DNA of 5,439 nt from Oscillospiraceae bacterium. GTDB taxonomy: Bacteria; Bacillota; Clostridia; Oscillospirales; Ruminococcaceae. The notes under the pieces were generated by a model that saw nothing but the letters and a program-made list of their open reading frames with translations, ran no database searches and was not told the DNA's origin. The stretch lies in NCBI GenBank assembly GCA_900768735.1, contig CAAGDZ010000300.1:1-5439 (forward strand), given 5' to 3'. Below, piece after piece: positions 5,276 to 5,439 of the stretch (within the stretch, counting starts at the first letter, position 1; every line of letters begins with the position of its first letter). The position numbers were made by a program, and so were the translations under genes.

Positions 5276-5439
5276 ATGGATTTATGGTTTACCGAAAACC
5301 ACAGCGAAAGCGTGCGGTTTTCTATAAGGGTCGATAAACAGCTTTACAGCGAGCAGAGCGAATATCAGCGCATAGACGTTTTCCAGTCGATGGAGTTCGG
5401 CAGACTGCTTGCGCTCGACGGCTATGTGATGATTACCCA
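5276..5439 (+). CDS. speE: Spermidine synthase, 5' part, cut by the window edge
   Basis: The first 54 residues of SpeE, which moves the aminopropyl group from decarboxylated S-adenosylmethionine to putrescine. MDLWFTENHSESVRFSIRVD, then the QLYSEQSEYQRIDVFQS and EFGRLLALDGYVM segments, match the N-terminal beta-domain of the family, which ends in a conserved LDG-VM-T block. The methyltransferase-like domain with the GGGDGG motif would follow beyond position 5439. The ATG at 5276 has a GAAAGGA ribosome site (5258-5264) with a fairly long 11-nt spacer. It directly follows the speA-like gene with no terminator between, so it belongs to the same operon. Confidence 0.95.
   Translation, partial: MDLWFTENHSESVRFSIRVDKQLYSEQSEYQRIDVFQSMEFGRLLALDGYVMIT

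Overview
The window looks like a chromosomal stretch from a Gram-positive gut or rumen anaerobe of the Clostridia (Ruminococcus/Oscillospiraceae-like). This is inferred from strong AGGAGG-type ribosome sites, a Gram-positive type IV prepilin, a short Bacillus-type SpeA, and a mix of GC-rich coding and AT-rich intergenic DNA. No gene pins the species.

The layout is two divergent units around a regulatory intergenic region. On the minus strand, reading right to left, are a type IV prepilin-like protein (1555-2253), a strong intrinsic terminator (1491-1526), an unrecognised membrane-anchored protein with a zinc-protease signature HELLHTFGAPD (507-1463), and a PaaI-type hotdog thioesterase (87-491). 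A hairpin at the left edge (2-31) probably ends this unit. The terminator between pilin and protease suggests abundant pilin with read-through expression of the two downstream genes.

On the plus strand is a polyamine operon: speD (S-adenosylmethionine decarboxylase, 2672-3502), a decayed YgiT-type zinc-finger gene (3541-3763), a SpeA-family PLP amino-acid decarboxylase (3803-5248), and the 5' end of speE (spermidine synthase, from 5276, cut by the window edge). SpeD makes decarboxylated S-adenosylmethionine, the aminopropyl donor. SpeA probably makes agmatine, which a downstream enzyme outside the window would convert to putrescine. SpeE joins the two products into spermidine.

The intergenic region 2254-2671 holds a near-consensus speD promoter (TTGACA-17-TATTAT), two candidate extended -10 promoters for the pilin, a perfect 7-1-7 inverted repeat that overlaps the -35 of one of them, and two hairpins in the predicted pilin leader. 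I see no RNA gene, CRISPR array or insertion sequence. Nothing here is clearly a wholly new system. The most unusual items are the orphan pilin/zinc-protease pair with its internal terminator and the dead antitoxin-like gene inside the polyamine operon.
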